From Pollutimonas sp036675275 (GTDB taxonomy: Bacteria; Pseudomonadota; Gammaproteobacteria; Burkholderiales; Burkholderiaceae_B): a stretch of 64,000 bases of DNA. The translations under genes were made by a program, and so were the position numbers. The stretch spans positions 1 through 64,000 of the forward strand of contig JAKFFG010000007.1 in the NCBI GenBank assembly GCA_036675275.1, in the 5' to 3' direction. The first letter of the stretch is position 1. Each line of letters begins with the position of its first letter. The notes under the pieces are model-generated. The model made no database searches, was not told the DNA's origin, and worked only from the letters and a program-made list of their open reading frames with translations. This document shows positions 34,532 to 43,417 of this stretch, piece after piece.

Positions 34532-35698
34532 CTATGCTGAAAGGGATTGCATTACGCGATACAAGTCCGCCTTTCCTTCGAAACCGATGCCAGGTAGTTC
34601 GGGCATGGTGATATAGCTGTTTTCCACTTTCACGCCATCTGGAAAGCCGCCAAACGGCTGGAACAGGTCTGGGTAGGATTCATTACCGCCCAGGCCGAGT
34701 CCGGCGGCAATATTCAGCGACATCTGGTGTCCCCCATGAGGAATACAACGGCTGGCGGACCAGCCGTGCTCTTTGAGCATATCCAGGGTGCGCAAATATT
34801 CGACCAGCCCATAGCTCAGAGCGCAATCAAACTGCAGCCAGTCGCGATCGGGTCGCATGCCACCATAGCGAATGAGATTACGGGCATCTTGCATGGAGAA
34901 TAAGTTTTCTCCGGTTGCCATCGGATTCTTGTAGTAGCTGCGCAATGCTGCTTGCAACTCAAAATCGAGCGGATCGCCGGGTTCTTCGTACCAGAACAGA
35001 TCGTATTGCGATAGCGCTTTGGCGTAGGCGATTGCGGTATCAAGGTTGAAGCGTCCGTTCGCGTCGACGCAAAGCCTCTGGCCATCCTGAAGCACGCTGA
35101 GAATCGAGTCGATACGACGGAGATCTTCATCCAGCGAGGCACCGCCGATTTTCTTCTTGACGACACTGTAGCCGCGATCAATGTAGCTGCGCATTTCATC
35201 TTTGAGCTTGTTGTGGTCTTGCCCGGGATGGTAGTAACCGCCGGCGGCATAGACAAAAACTTTCTTATTAGCGTGGCCGTCTCCATAGCGGTCGGCCAGC
35301 AGCTGGAATAGCGGCTTCCCTTCGATTTTGGCCACCGCATCCCAAACGGCCATATCAATCGTGCCTATTGCCACGGAGCGCTCACCGTGGCCGCCTGGCT
35401 TTTCGTTGGTGAACATGGCGTCCCATATTTTATGGGGGTCCAGATTGTTGCCGCTGGCGTCAATTAACGAGGCGGGATCTGCTTCAAGCACGCGCGGTAT
35501 AAAACGATCCCGCATCAGTTTTCCCTGACCATAGCGTCCGTTGGAGTTGAATCCGTATCCGATAACCGGTTTACCATCGCGAATGACGTCCGTGACGACC
35601 GCTACAAGACTCAAGTTCATTTTGCTGAAGTCGATGTAGGCATTCCGGATCGGAGAACTGATCGGAAGTGTTTTTTCAATAATGTTGACGATTTTCAT
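34532..35698 (-). CDS. tarD: D(-)-tartrate dehydratase-like enolase superfamily enzyme
   Basis: This 388-residue enolase-superfamily protein fits D-tartrate dehydratase, which converts D-tartrate to oxaloacetate. Residues line up with the characterised Bradyrhizobium TarD one position earlier: base Lys in KKK at 181-183, metal ligands Asp212, Glu238 and Glu264, and the acid His321 in IPHGGHQMSLN. The C-terminal GGNESYPDLFQPFGGFPDG also matches that family as I recall it. It is followed by a Bug receptor and faces a divergent LysR regulator, forming a small catabolic unit. A related hydroxy-acid dehydratase role is the main alternative. Confidence 0.85.
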   Translation of the reverse strand: MKIVNIIEKTLPISSPIRNAYIDFSKMNLSLVAVVTDVIRDGKPVIGYGFNSNGRYGQGKLMRDRFIPRVLEADPASLIDASGNNLDPHKIWDAMFTNEKPGGHGERSVAIGTIDMAVWDAVAKIEGKPLFQLLADRYGDGHANKKVFVYAAGGYYHPGQDHNKLKDEMRSYIDRGYSVVKKKIGGASLDEDLRRIDSILSVLQDGQRLCVDANGRFNLDTAIAYAKALSQYDLFWYEEPGDPLDFELQAALRSYYKNPMATGENLFSMQDARNLIRYGGMRPDRDWLQFDCALSYGLVEYLRTLDMLKEHGWSASRCIPHGGHQMSLNIAAGLGLGGNESYPDLFQPFGGFPDGVKVENSYITMPELPGIGFEGKADLYRVMQSLSA

Positions 35699-35806
35699 CT
35701 GGCGATCCTAAACTTTGTTCCTGAATTAAGTTGGGATATGGTCGGTCTTCCGGCTCTTTAGATCCAATGCTTTTTTTCTCTCCCTCTATGCTTGGAAAGC
35801 ACTGGC

Positions 35807-36715
35807 ATGAACATATCCTGGCTTGAAGACTTCCTGGCTCTTGCGTTTACCAAGAACTTTTCACGGGCTGCCGACTTACGCCATATGACTCAGCCGGCAT
35901 TTGGCCGGCGCATACGAGCTCTTGAAGAATGGCTGGGCACAAGTCTTTTTGACCGCGGAACGCAGCCGATCACATTGACGGAGACGGGCGAGTGGTTTCG
36001 TAAAGTCGCGCAGGATCTGCTGGCACAAGTCGCACGCCTTCCTGTAGAGGCGCGCGCTATAGAAGAATCGTGGTCAACAACGTTGCAGTTCGCCGCGACG
36101 CACACCCTGTCTTTTTCCTTTATGCCCAATTGGCTTCGGAGTCTAGAGCCCCGAATAAGCGTAGGAGCTATACAGTGTGTTTCCGATATGCTGCAACGTT
36201 GCGAAGCGCTCATGCTCCAAGGCAAGGTTCAATTCGTTCTATGTCACACTCATCCACATATCAATGGACAACTTGAGGCTGCGGGTTATCCATCCATTCA
36301 ACTTGGAAATGACACCTTTGTTCCTGTGTCCTCAGCGGATGATCGGGGCCAGCCACAGCATTATGTGACATCGACAGATGGTCGCTCCGGTGCCATACAG
36401 CTGCTTGACTACAGCGCTGAATCGGGCATTGGCCGAATCTTGCATCAAATTCTAGGGCCGGAGCTGGATCGTCTATCCATCCAGACGGTTTTCACCGCGC
36501 ATCTGGCCTCGGTGCTTAGGCCCATGGTGCTTAGCGGCCGCGGCATCGCATGGTTGCCGCAATCTTTAGTTGCCGATGACCTGCACGCCGGGCGCTTGGT
36601 GCTTGCCGGCCCGGAGCAGTGGCAGATTCCCTTGCAAGTTCGGCTCTATCGCGATCGCTCAACATTGAGCCAAGCGGCTGAAATGTTCTGGGAAGCTGTC
36701 TGTGACCGTCATTGA
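35807..36715 (+). CDS. LysR family transcriptional regulator
   Basis: This 302-residue protein has the LysR winged helix-turn-helix at the N-terminus (WLEDFLALAFTKNFSRAADL, then MTQPAFGRRIRALEEWLG) and a C-terminal periplasmic-binding-like effector domain. An in-frame TTG at 35792 would add five residues. It is divergent from the tarD-like and Bug genes across about 108 bp and presumably activates them when the hydroxy acid is present. Confidence 0.92.
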   Translation: MNISWLEDFLALAFTKNFSRAADLRHMTQPAFGRRIRALEEWLGTSLFDRGTQPITLTETGEWFRKVAQDLLAQVARLPVEARAIEESWSTTLQFAATHTLSFSFMPNWLRSLEPRISVGAIQCVSDMLQRCEALMLQGKVQFVLCHTHPHINGQLEAAGYPSIQLGNDTFVPVSSADDRGQPQHYVTSTDGRSGAIQLLDYSAESGIGRILHQILGPELDRLSIQTVFTAHLASVLRPMVLSGRGIAWLPQSLVADDLHAGRLVLAGPEQWQIPLQVRLYRDRSTLSQAAEMFWEAVCDRH

Positions 36716-36780
36716 CGGCTCTGAAGGCTTCCCAGGTTGCGCCAAGGCTGCAGGGTATCGAAATTCACGGTACTACAGCG

Positions 36781-37509
36781 CTAGCCTTTCGCCGCCACAA
36801 CCTGACCCGCAGCCTCGGCAGCGACCCGGGCCAGCTTATATGATTCGTTCAACACCCTGGTGGCGTAGCCTTTTGCGTTGCCCGAGTATTTTCCCAGCGC
36901 TTTGTTGAGGCTTCCGCCGGCCTTTTCCAGATACTCTTCCAGAACATCAGCCCCCACCCGAATGTTCACCTCGGGATCGAAGAGCGATTCGGATGGGTGC
37001 AACTTTTCGGGGTGCCATCGGCGAACGACTTGCATCAGGCCTTGGGCGCCATACCGGCTTTGCACTTTTGCACGCAATGAGCTTTCTTTTTGCATCATGG
37101 CGATGAGGAGCTCTGGAGACATTCCGTCGCGCTTGCTTGCCTCTTTCCAGGCGAGCTCGACGTATTTGCGGATTGCCGATTCACTTCGACGAAACTTCGC
37201 GGCCAGATACTCTGTTTGCGCTTGTATCTTCGCTTCTGTTTCAACGCTCATCAAGCGTATGTGTTCCATGGATTTGAAGGGCGCACTCGGCGTTGTCAGG
37301 GCGTCGGGTTCCAAAGAAGGCATTTGCAATGCGACCTGCTCGGTCGAGGGTTGCCATTCCTGCTCGTTGAGTTCACCGGCTAGCGAATCAGGTGGGACGA
37401 GAGCGCCCGCCGCCAGGACAAGTGCGGCGGCAAGTAGGCGGTTGCTTCGGTTGAAAGTGAAGACTTTTGCTAAGGAAAGGATATTCTCAAATTGCTTAAT
37501 GAAGGTCAT
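36781..37509 (-). CDS. Lytic transglycosylase, SLT domain protein
   Basis: This is a 242-residue exported protein from ATG 37509. A hydrophobic segment (about residues 24-46) is a signal peptide or anchor. The C-terminal goose-type lysozyme-like SLT domain has the catalytic Glu142 in MMQKESSLRAKVQSRYGA, then GLMQVV and a late Tyr motif AKGYATRV. Such enzymes cleave murein to 1,6-anhydromuropeptides in the periplasm. A longer upstream frame lacks family similarity. Neighbours give no link to a secretion system or phage, so it may serve general murein turnover. Confidence 0.83.
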   Translation of the reverse strand: MTFIKQFENILSLAKVFTFNRSNRLLAAALVLAAGALVPPDSLAGELNEQEWQPSTEQVALQMPSLEPDALTTPSAPFKSMEHIRLMSVETEAKIQAQTEYLAAKFRRSESAIRKYVELAWKEASKRDGMSPELLIAMMQKESSLRAKVQSRYGAQGLMQVVRRWHPEKLHPSESLFDPEVNIRVGADVLEEYLEKAGGSLNKALGKYSGNAKGYATRVLNESYKLARVAAEAAGQVVAAKG

Positions 37510-37985
37510 TGGTCCGGTGCCGCCACAGCTGGCGCAGGAACGCAGAATCGGTTCCCGGCTGTTCAAGCTTGCCGTTCTCGATGGGGTCTGACGCTGGCGG
37601 CAATCGGTTCCTCGTAGCACGAGGACGCCGATCAGTGGCTGTGTTGCGGTGTGTATTATTGATGTGCGGCGCCAAGCGACGCTGCATTTTCTCTCGAAAA
37701 GCATAGCATTGACCCTCCCATGTCGGACTTACCAAATGTAAAAACAATACAGAATGGCAACAGGAGAGTCCTTCCCCCTGGGAACCGTGCAAGCACCCGC
37801 GTCCCGGTGCGGTGCGCACGATTTCCGCGTTGCGCAGCGACGAGACGGTATCGTCGGGCTGTGCATACGGTAGGATATTTTTACGTTTTACCGCTATGGG
37901 CCAGGGGCTCTAAGTCTGATGGCCCTTATTCAGCCCAGCGCATATGAGGGTACTTGATGGAAGTCCCGCAGATGGTTCGGCACGA
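37510..37985. other. 476-bp region without a recognisable gene
   Basis: No frame here gives a recognisable protein and I see no tRNA, strong hairpin or repeat. It must hold the promoter of the lytic transglycosylase gene. It might contain decayed coding DNA, but nothing identifiable. Confidence 0.5.
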
Positions 37986-38414
37986 TCAGAACGTTACTTT
38001 GACCGAAGCAGCGCTGCGCCGGGCTTCGCCATGGTATACGGCCTCAATGTTGTTGCCGTCGGGATCCAGTACAAAGGCGGCGTAGTAGCCGGGGTGATAT
38101 TGGCGCAGGCCGGGGGCGCCGTTATCCTTGCCTCCATGATCCAATGCGGCTTTGTAGAACGCATCTACCATTGCCTGGTCTTGCGCCTGGAACGCCAGGT
38201 GATTGCGCCCGGTCAATTCGCCGTTGGCTGCCTCACTGTCGGCGGTGGAAACGACCAATTCGTCGGCCCAGAAAAATCCATCGCCTGTCCCGCCCATTGG
38301 AATTTTCAGAACGCCGAAGACAGCGTTATAGAATGAACGACTTGCCTCCAGATCTCGTACGATAAGCTGTATATGGTCTATCAAGCGGCCACGGTGCAAC
38401 TCCTGAATTTCCAT
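37986..38414 (-). CDS. VOC family protein (glyoxalase/bleomycin-resistance fold)
   Basis: This is a 142-residue single-domain VOC protein. The opening LIDHIQLIVRDLEASRSFYNAVFG, the central NHLAFQAQD and the late YYAAFVLDPDGNNIEAVYH show the paired beta-alpha-beta modules, with His18, His near 80 and Glu near 128 as likely metal ligands. Members include glyoxalases, dioxygenases and antibiotic-binding proteins; none can be singled out. The ATG at 38414 has a GGAG site. It is divergent from the beta-lactamase-like gene. Confidence 0.88.
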   Translation of the reverse strand: MEIQELHRGRLIDHIQLIVRDLEASRSFYNAVFGVLKIPMGGTGDGFFWADELVVSTADSEAANGELTGRNHLAFQAQDQAMVDAFYKAALDHGGKDNGAPGLRQYHPGYYAAFVLDPDGNNIEAVYHGEARRSAASVKVTF

Positions 38415-38516
38415 GGTGTTCTCCAAGTATCGATGGCATGTTGGACTATATTGGCGTCAAAACCGCGGTCGCTCTTATGCGCGAGATCGCGGCTTCGGAA
38501 AAAAGGATAGATCAAT

Positions 38517-39737
38517 TTGACGGCCTTGCCAAAATTCATGCGCCTCGTTGCGGCGAGCCTGGTGTCTTCTTGCTGCCTTGTCACTGCCAGTTGGGCTGGC
38601 GATGGTTCGGCCCGCATTCGCGACATCGTGAATGCCGCTATTCGCCCGGTCATGGCGGAGTACGACATACCCGGTATGGCGGTCGCTGTGACCCAAGACG
38701 GCCAGCCTGCCTACTTCAACTATGGCGTTGCGTCGAGACAGAACAATATCCCCGTCGGCGAGCAAACACTCTTCGAGCTCGGGTCCATCAGCAAGACTTT
38801 CACGGGAACGTTGGCAGCCTACGCTCAGGCGTCCGGGCAACTGTCGCTACAGGACAGTCCAGGCCAGTACATACCTCAGCTCAAGGGCAGCGCGATCGAT
38901 CAGTTCAGCCTGCTTCATCTTGGAACCTATACAGCGGGCGGGCTGCCATTGCAATTTCCCGATGCGATCCAAAATGATGGCCAGACGACGGCTTATTTTC
39001 AGCAATGGCAGCCGGATACGGGACCTGGCCTGCGACGCCGGTACTCCAACCCCAGCATAGGTTTGCTCGGGCATATCACCGGTCTTGCATTGAATAGTAA
39101 TTTCGCCGATGTCATGGAAACCCGGCTGTTTCCCGGGCTGGACTTGAGCCACAGCTATATCCAGGTGCCAGATAGCGCGATGGCCGATTATGCGTGGGGA
39201 TACGACCGGGCGAACGAGCCTATTCGGGTCAATCCCGGACCGTTCGATGCGCAAGCCTATGGCGTGAAATCCACGGCGGCTGACATGATTCGTTTTGTGC
39301 AGGCGAATATCGACCCAACGCACCTGGCAGGACCGATGAAGCGTGCGATTGAAGGTACTCAGCTGGGCTACTTCAAGGTCGGCGACATGGTGCAGGGGAT
39401 TGGGTGGGAACAGTACCCCTATCCCATCACTCTGGAGGCGCTGCAGGCCGGAAACTCTCCCGCCATGAGCATGGAGTCCAATGCGGCACAGCGCATCACT
39501 GCGCCACGGGCGCCATCGGCGCCAACCTTGTTCAACAAGACGGGATCCACGAATGGATTTGGCGCGTATGCGGTGTTCGTGCCGGCGGAGGGCATCGGTA
39601 TCGTGATGCTGGCGAACAAAAATTTTCCGATATCGGCTCGCATCAAGGCGGCATATGCCATTCTTGAACACCTCGTTGCCATGCGTGCTCACGCGACGCG
39701 GACTGTTCCGGGTGAAACCTCGCATAGCTCACGCTAG
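38517..39737 (+). CDS. Class C beta-lactamase-like serine hydrolase
   Basis: This 406-residue exported protein has all three class C motifs: SISK (Ser90, Lys93), YSN (near residue 180) and KTG (near 345, in NKTGSTNGFG). A signal peptide ends near SWA-GD. The start used is TTG 38517, which has AAAGGA nearby; an ATG seven codons later is the alternative. It could be a true AmpC cephalosporinase; esterases and peptidases of the family often lack the full YSN/KTG set. No ampR regulator is adjacent, so inducible expression is not indicated. Divergent neighbour is a VOC protein; an amidase follows. Confidence 0.82.
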   Translation: MTALPKFMRLVAASLVSSCCLVTASWAGDGSARIRDIVNAAIRPVMAEYDIPGMAVAVTQDGQPAYFNYGVASRQNNIPVGEQTLFELGSISKTFTGTLAAYAQASGQLSLQDSPGQYIPQLKGSAIDQFSLLHLGTYTAGGLPLQFPDAIQNDGQTTAYFQQWQPDTGPGLRRRYSNPSIGLLGHITGLALNSNFADVMETRLFPGLDLSHSYIQVPDSAMADYAWGYDRANEPIRVNPGPFDAQAYGVKSTAADMIRFVQANIDPTHLAGPMKRAIEGTQLGYFKVGDMVQGIGWEQYPYPITLEALQAGNSPAMSMESNAAQRITAPRAPSAPTLFNKTGSTNGFGAYAVFVPAEGIGIVMLANKNFPISARIKAAYAILEHLVAMRAHATRTVPGETSHSSR

Positions 39738-39788
39738 CGGTCACCGACTCTACAATAGGCCCATCACCCTTCATTCCGCGAGCCGCGC

Positions 39789-41207
39789 ATGACAGCCTTG
39801 CACACGCTACCTGCCACAGATTTGATTGCACTGATCCGGTCAAAAAAGCTTTCCCCTGTAGAGCTCGTGCAAGCGAGCCTGGACCGCGCCGAGCAGCTTC
39901 AGCCCATCCTGAACTGTTTCATCACGCTATGCGGTGAACGAGCGATGGCACAGGCGCGGGAGGCAGAGCGGGCCATTATGCAAGGAAAAGCCATGGGACG
40001 CCTGCACGGCATTCCCTATACCGTCAAAGATCTTGTCCATACCGCGGGAGTTCGCACGACATTCGGCACGGTGCTCTACAAGGACAGCATCTCAACGGAA
40101 GACGCTCCGTCCGTTGCCCGCTTGAATACCGAAGGCGCCATCCTGATCGGGAAGACGACTACCCCGGAATTCGGCTCCCAGCCCTTTACCCGCTCGCCCT
40201 TATTCGGGCAGACGCGCAACGCATGGGATGCCGGCCGAACCAGCGGTGGATCCAGTGGCGGTGCTGCAGTGGCTACGGCGGCTGGCATCGCGCCGCTGGC
40301 GATCGCCACCGATGGCGGCGGCTCAACGCGTATCCCAGCCGCCTGCAACGGCGTGGTGGGCATCAAGCAAAGCAATGGCATCATTCCGCACAGCCAGGCG
40401 CAAGACTTGTTCGGCAATCAGACTTACGTGACCCCCTTGACCAGGACTGTCGCAGATACCGGCCTGATGCTGCAGGTCATGAGCGGCGACTATGCGCTGG
40501 ACCCCTGGTCTATCGGCCTGAAGCGCGCGGACTATGCAGAAGCAGCGCGACATCAGGGCGACCTGCGGGGAAAACGCATCCGCTATTCCTATGCGCCCGA
40601 AGGGCGGGTGGTGTCGGCCGATGTGCGGGAAACTTTTGATGCGGCGCTTCAAACGCTGGCCGGCCTTGGCGCCACGCTTGAGCCTTTCAAGGCCAAGGAT
40701 TTTATTGTTGAACCCATTTGGCGCACGATCAACCACACGGTCTGGCGCACGCGCTTCCTGCCCTTGGTCGAACAGCATGGAGATACATTCAGCGCAACCT
40801 TTCGGCGGCAGATTCTGTCGGCGGGTGAGTTCAGCGCCGCCGATTATCAAGAGGCGATGTTTGCCCGCACGACGCTATTCAAGCGCATACAGGCCTTGTT
40901 CGATACGGCGGACCTGTTCGTCATGCCTACCATCACCAGGACGGCGTTGCCGCTGGATATGGACTTGTTCGACCCCATAGAGATAGACGGCAAGCAGTAT
41001 GACGGCATTCGCACGCACTGGTACCCATGGACGATGCTCTTCAATATGACGGGCCATCCCGCCATCACGCTTCCTTGCGGGCCGGCACGCGATGGCTTGC
41101 CCGCGGGCATTCAGTTCGTGACCCGTTATGGCAGCGACGATGAGCTGCTGCGATTTGCGTCGATGTTCGAAAGCGCAACGGGAATATATGGCCAGCCAGT
41201 ATATTGA
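39789..41207 (+). CDS. Amidase signature family hydrolase
   Basis: This 472-residue enzyme has the amidase-signature catalytic triad: Lys80 in YTVKDL, Ser155 in the GGSSGG loop (RTSGGSSGG), and the nucleophile Ser179 in TDGGGSTRIPA. It hydrolyses an amide to acid and ammonia. Length and motifs fit stand-alone amidases; without GatB/GatC partners it is unlikely to be the tRNA amidotransferase subunit GatA. It lies just after the beta-lactamase-like gene on the same strand and converges on a Bug receptor gene. The substrate is not known. Confidence 0.9.
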   Translation: MTALHTLPATDLIALIRSKKLSPVELVQASLDRAEQLQPILNCFITLCGERAMAQAREAERAIMQGKAMGRLHGIPYTVKDLVHTAGVRTTFGTVLYKDSISTEDAPSVARLNTEGAILIGKTTTPEFGSQPFTRSPLFGQTRNAWDAGRTSGGSSGGAAVATAAGIAPLAIATDGGGSTRIPAACNGVVGIKQSNGIIPHSQAQDLFGNQTYVTPLTRTVADTGLMLQVMSGDYALDPWSIGLKRADYAEAARHQGDLRGKRIRYSYAPEGRVVSADVRETFDAALQTLAGLGATLEPFKAKDFIVEPIWRTINHTVWRTRFLPLVEQHGDTFSATFRRQILSAGEFSAADYQEAMFARTTLFKRIQALFDTADLFVMPTITRTALPLDMDLFDPIEIDGKQYDGIRTHWYPWTMLFNMTGHPAITLPCGPARDGLPAGIQFVTRYGSDDELLRFASMFESATGIYGQPVY

Positions 41208-41209
41208 CA

Positions 41210-41229
41210 GGCAGCGCCGCGCTGCCGTT
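41210..41229 (+). terminator. Possible terminator after the amidase gene
   Basis: A short GC-rich stem GGCAGCG/CGCTGCC with a 3-nt loop is followed by GTT. It starts 3 bp after the stop codon. The T-run is poor. Confidence 0.45.
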
Positions 41230-41256
41230 TCTCCTTGAAACGCGGGCAGGCCGCAG

Positions 41257-42252
41257 TCAGTCCATCACGATGCCGGTGCGCTCGACAACAGGGCGCCAGG
41301 AAGCAAGCTCTTCGCGCGCACGTTGCGCCATGTCGGCGCCTTTGGCGGGCGCCATTACCAGTCCCTTGGCGGCGAGTTGAGCGCGAAGCTCAGGCGCTTC
41401 TGACGCCTTCAGGAATGCACCTTCAAGCGCCGCAACCGTCTTGTCAGGCGTTCCGGCAGGCACCACGATGCCATAAAAGCTCGTCGCCGCCTTGAACTCG
41501 GGAAAGCCCTGCTCTGCCAGCGTCTTTACCTCGGGCAGGGCATCGAGCCGTTTGGTGCCGCTGACGCCCAGGAATTTGATCTTCTTGGCCTGGTAGAGCG
41601 GCATCATGCTGGCCACCGCGTCCCATCCGATGGACACGACGCCGCTGGCGACATCGATCAGCATGGGGGACGCGCCCCTATAAGCCACGGGCTCGATTTT
41701 CATATTCTGGCTCGCATTGACGGCGAGTATTCCCAAGTGGCCCGAACTGCCCAGCGTTGCGACGCCCAGGCTGGTGACTGACGATGGATTTTTCTTTGCC
41801 CACTCCACGTAGTCCTTCATGCCGTCGAATGGCTGGGACGCGCCCGTGACGATGGCGGTCGGAATATCGACCAGCGTCGCGACGGCTCGCAGATCTTTTT
41901 CTGCGTCGTAGCCCGGCGACTTATAGGTAAGCGGAAAAATCGTCATCAAAGGCGAGGGAACCAGATACATAGTCCTGCCGTCGGGCTTGGAGTCTTTTAC
42001 ATAAGTGAGCGCAATCCGGCCGGAGGCGCCAGGCCGGTTTTCCACGATGACTGTCCCCGCGCCATCCTTGCGCAATTGTTCCGCATAGGCGCGTGCGACG
42101 GTGTCGGCAGCGCCACCCGGGGCATAACCTACAACAAGAGTCATTGGGTCGGGCAATGTCGCCGCGGTCTTTTCGGCATGCGCCGCGAAGGCCATTGCAC
42201 AGCAAATAGCAGCCGGAAGGCCGCAACTACGGAGTCTGGTAATCATCGACAT
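41257..42252 (-). CDS. Bug family (TctC-type) periplasmic solute-binding protein
   Basis: This 331-residue receptor starts at ATG 42252 with a GGAGAG site; the signal peptide ends near AHA-E. The family start is LVVGYAPGGAADTVARAYAE; the middle segment AYRGASPMLIDVASGVVSIGWD is less typical than in its paralogues. It is a single gene converging on the amidase and divergent from another Bug gene. It may bind an amide-derived acid, but that is only a guess from position. Confidence 0.88.
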   Translation of the reverse strand: MSMITRLRSCGLPAAICCAMAFAAHAEKTAATLPDPMTLVVGYAPGGAADTVARAYAEQLRKDGAGTVIVENRPGASGRIALTYVKDSKPDGRTMYLVPSPLMTIFPLTYKSPGYDAEKDLRAVATLVDIPTAIVTGASQPFDGMKDYVEWAKKNPSSVTSLGVATLGSSGHLGILAVNASQNMKIEPVAYRGASPMLIDVASGVVSIGWDAVASMMPLYQAKKIKFLGVSGTKRLDALPEVKTLAEQGFPEFKAATSFYGIVVPAGTPDKTVAALEGAFLKASEAPELRAQLAAKGLVMAPAKGADMAQRAREELASWRPVVERTGIVMD

Positions 42253-42430
42253 GGGATCTCTCCATTGTTGTACCGGCAACGGTACAGGCTTGGTGGAATA
42301 AGCGCAGTCTACGGCCTTTTGCGGCCGCATGTTCACAATAAATATCAGCGGGTTGATATCGTTTCAGCATGTCTTGACCCTCTCTACTGCGGCTCGGATA
42401 CTGACGGCACTACAATCATAGGAGGTAGGC

Positions 42431-43396
42431 ATGAACATAGCAAAAACCGCCATGCTGGCGGCCACCGCAACCATTATGTCGGTCATGGGCTCCGCTGGCG
42501 CGGCCACTTACCCTACAGAGCAAGTGCGACTTGTGATTCCTTATACACCCGGTGGAGGGGCGGACACGCTGGGGCGGCTGGTCGCGGGACAAATGGAAAG
42601 CACGCTTGGTGTGGCGGTTGTCCCGGAGAACAAGCCGGGTGCCAATACCATGGTGGCCACGGATTACGTGGCTCATCAGAAAAACAACGGCTACACCCTG
42701 CTGTACGCATCGAGCTCCTTCACGATCAATCCGCACGTCTACAAGACCCGATACGATCCTGAAGAGACGTTCGAGCCGGTGGCCATTTTGTCCGAGATCC
42801 CATTGATCATGGTAACCAGCAAGGATTCGCCCATCACTTCTGTGGCTGATCTCATGGATCGTGCTCGCAAGAGCCCGGGCCAGATCAGTTATGGATCTTA
42901 TGGGGCTGGCAGTGCGGCGCATCTGGCCGGCGCACTGTTCGAGACAATGACTGGCCTGAAGCTCCTGCATATTCCCTACAAGGGCAGCGCGCCCGCGGTC
43001 AATGACCTGATGGGCAATCACGTTGATATTGCTATCGTCAGTCTTGAGGCAGCCCGGGAGCTCGTGATCGCAGGGGAGGTTAGACCTTTGGGTATATTCA
43101 ACGAAGAACGATTGAGTTCTTTGGCCGATATCCCCACTGTCAGCGAGAGTGTTCCGGGTTGCGTCACTGTGGGCTGGAACGGAATACTGGCTCCCAAGGG
43201 AACATCTCAGGAAATCATCGCCAAGTTGAATTCATCGGCCAATGCCGCATTGACTTCGCCTAAACTGGTCACGCACTTGGCCAAGCAGGGACTTGAACCG
43301 AATCCCCGTACGCCCGAAGCTTTCTCCAAGATCATTCTCGCCGAGGATGAAAAATGGGCGCGTGTCGTCAAAGAAGCAAATATCAATCTGAAGTAG
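42431..43396 (+). CDS. Bug family (TctC-type) periplasmic solute-binding protein
   Basis: This 321-residue receptor has a strong GGAGGTAGG site, a signal peptide ending near AGA-A, the opening LVIPYTPGGGADTLGRLV, and the segment IPYKGSAPAVNDLMGNHVD. It converges on the iclR end of the seven-gene catabolic cluster and probably serves that cluster. A GC-rich hairpin (43408-43435) spans the junction and may end transcription. Confidence 0.9.
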   Translation: MNIAKTAMLAATATIMSVMGSAGAATYPTEQVRLVIPYTPGGGADTLGRLVAGQMESTLGVAVVPENKPGANTMVATDYVAHQKNNGYTLLYASSSFTINPHVYKTRYDPEETFEPVAILSEIPLIMVTSKDSPITSVADLMDRARKSPGQISYGSYGAGSAAHLAGALFETMTGLKLLHIPYKGSAPAVNDLMGNHVDIAIVSLEAARELVIAGEVRPLGIFNEERLSSLADIPTVSESVPGCVTVGWNGILAPKGTSQEIIAKLNSSANAALTSPKLVTHLAKQGLEPNPRTPEAFSKIILAEDEKWARVVKEANINLK

Positions 43397-43417
43397 AAAA
43401 CCAGGCGGGCGTGGGGA

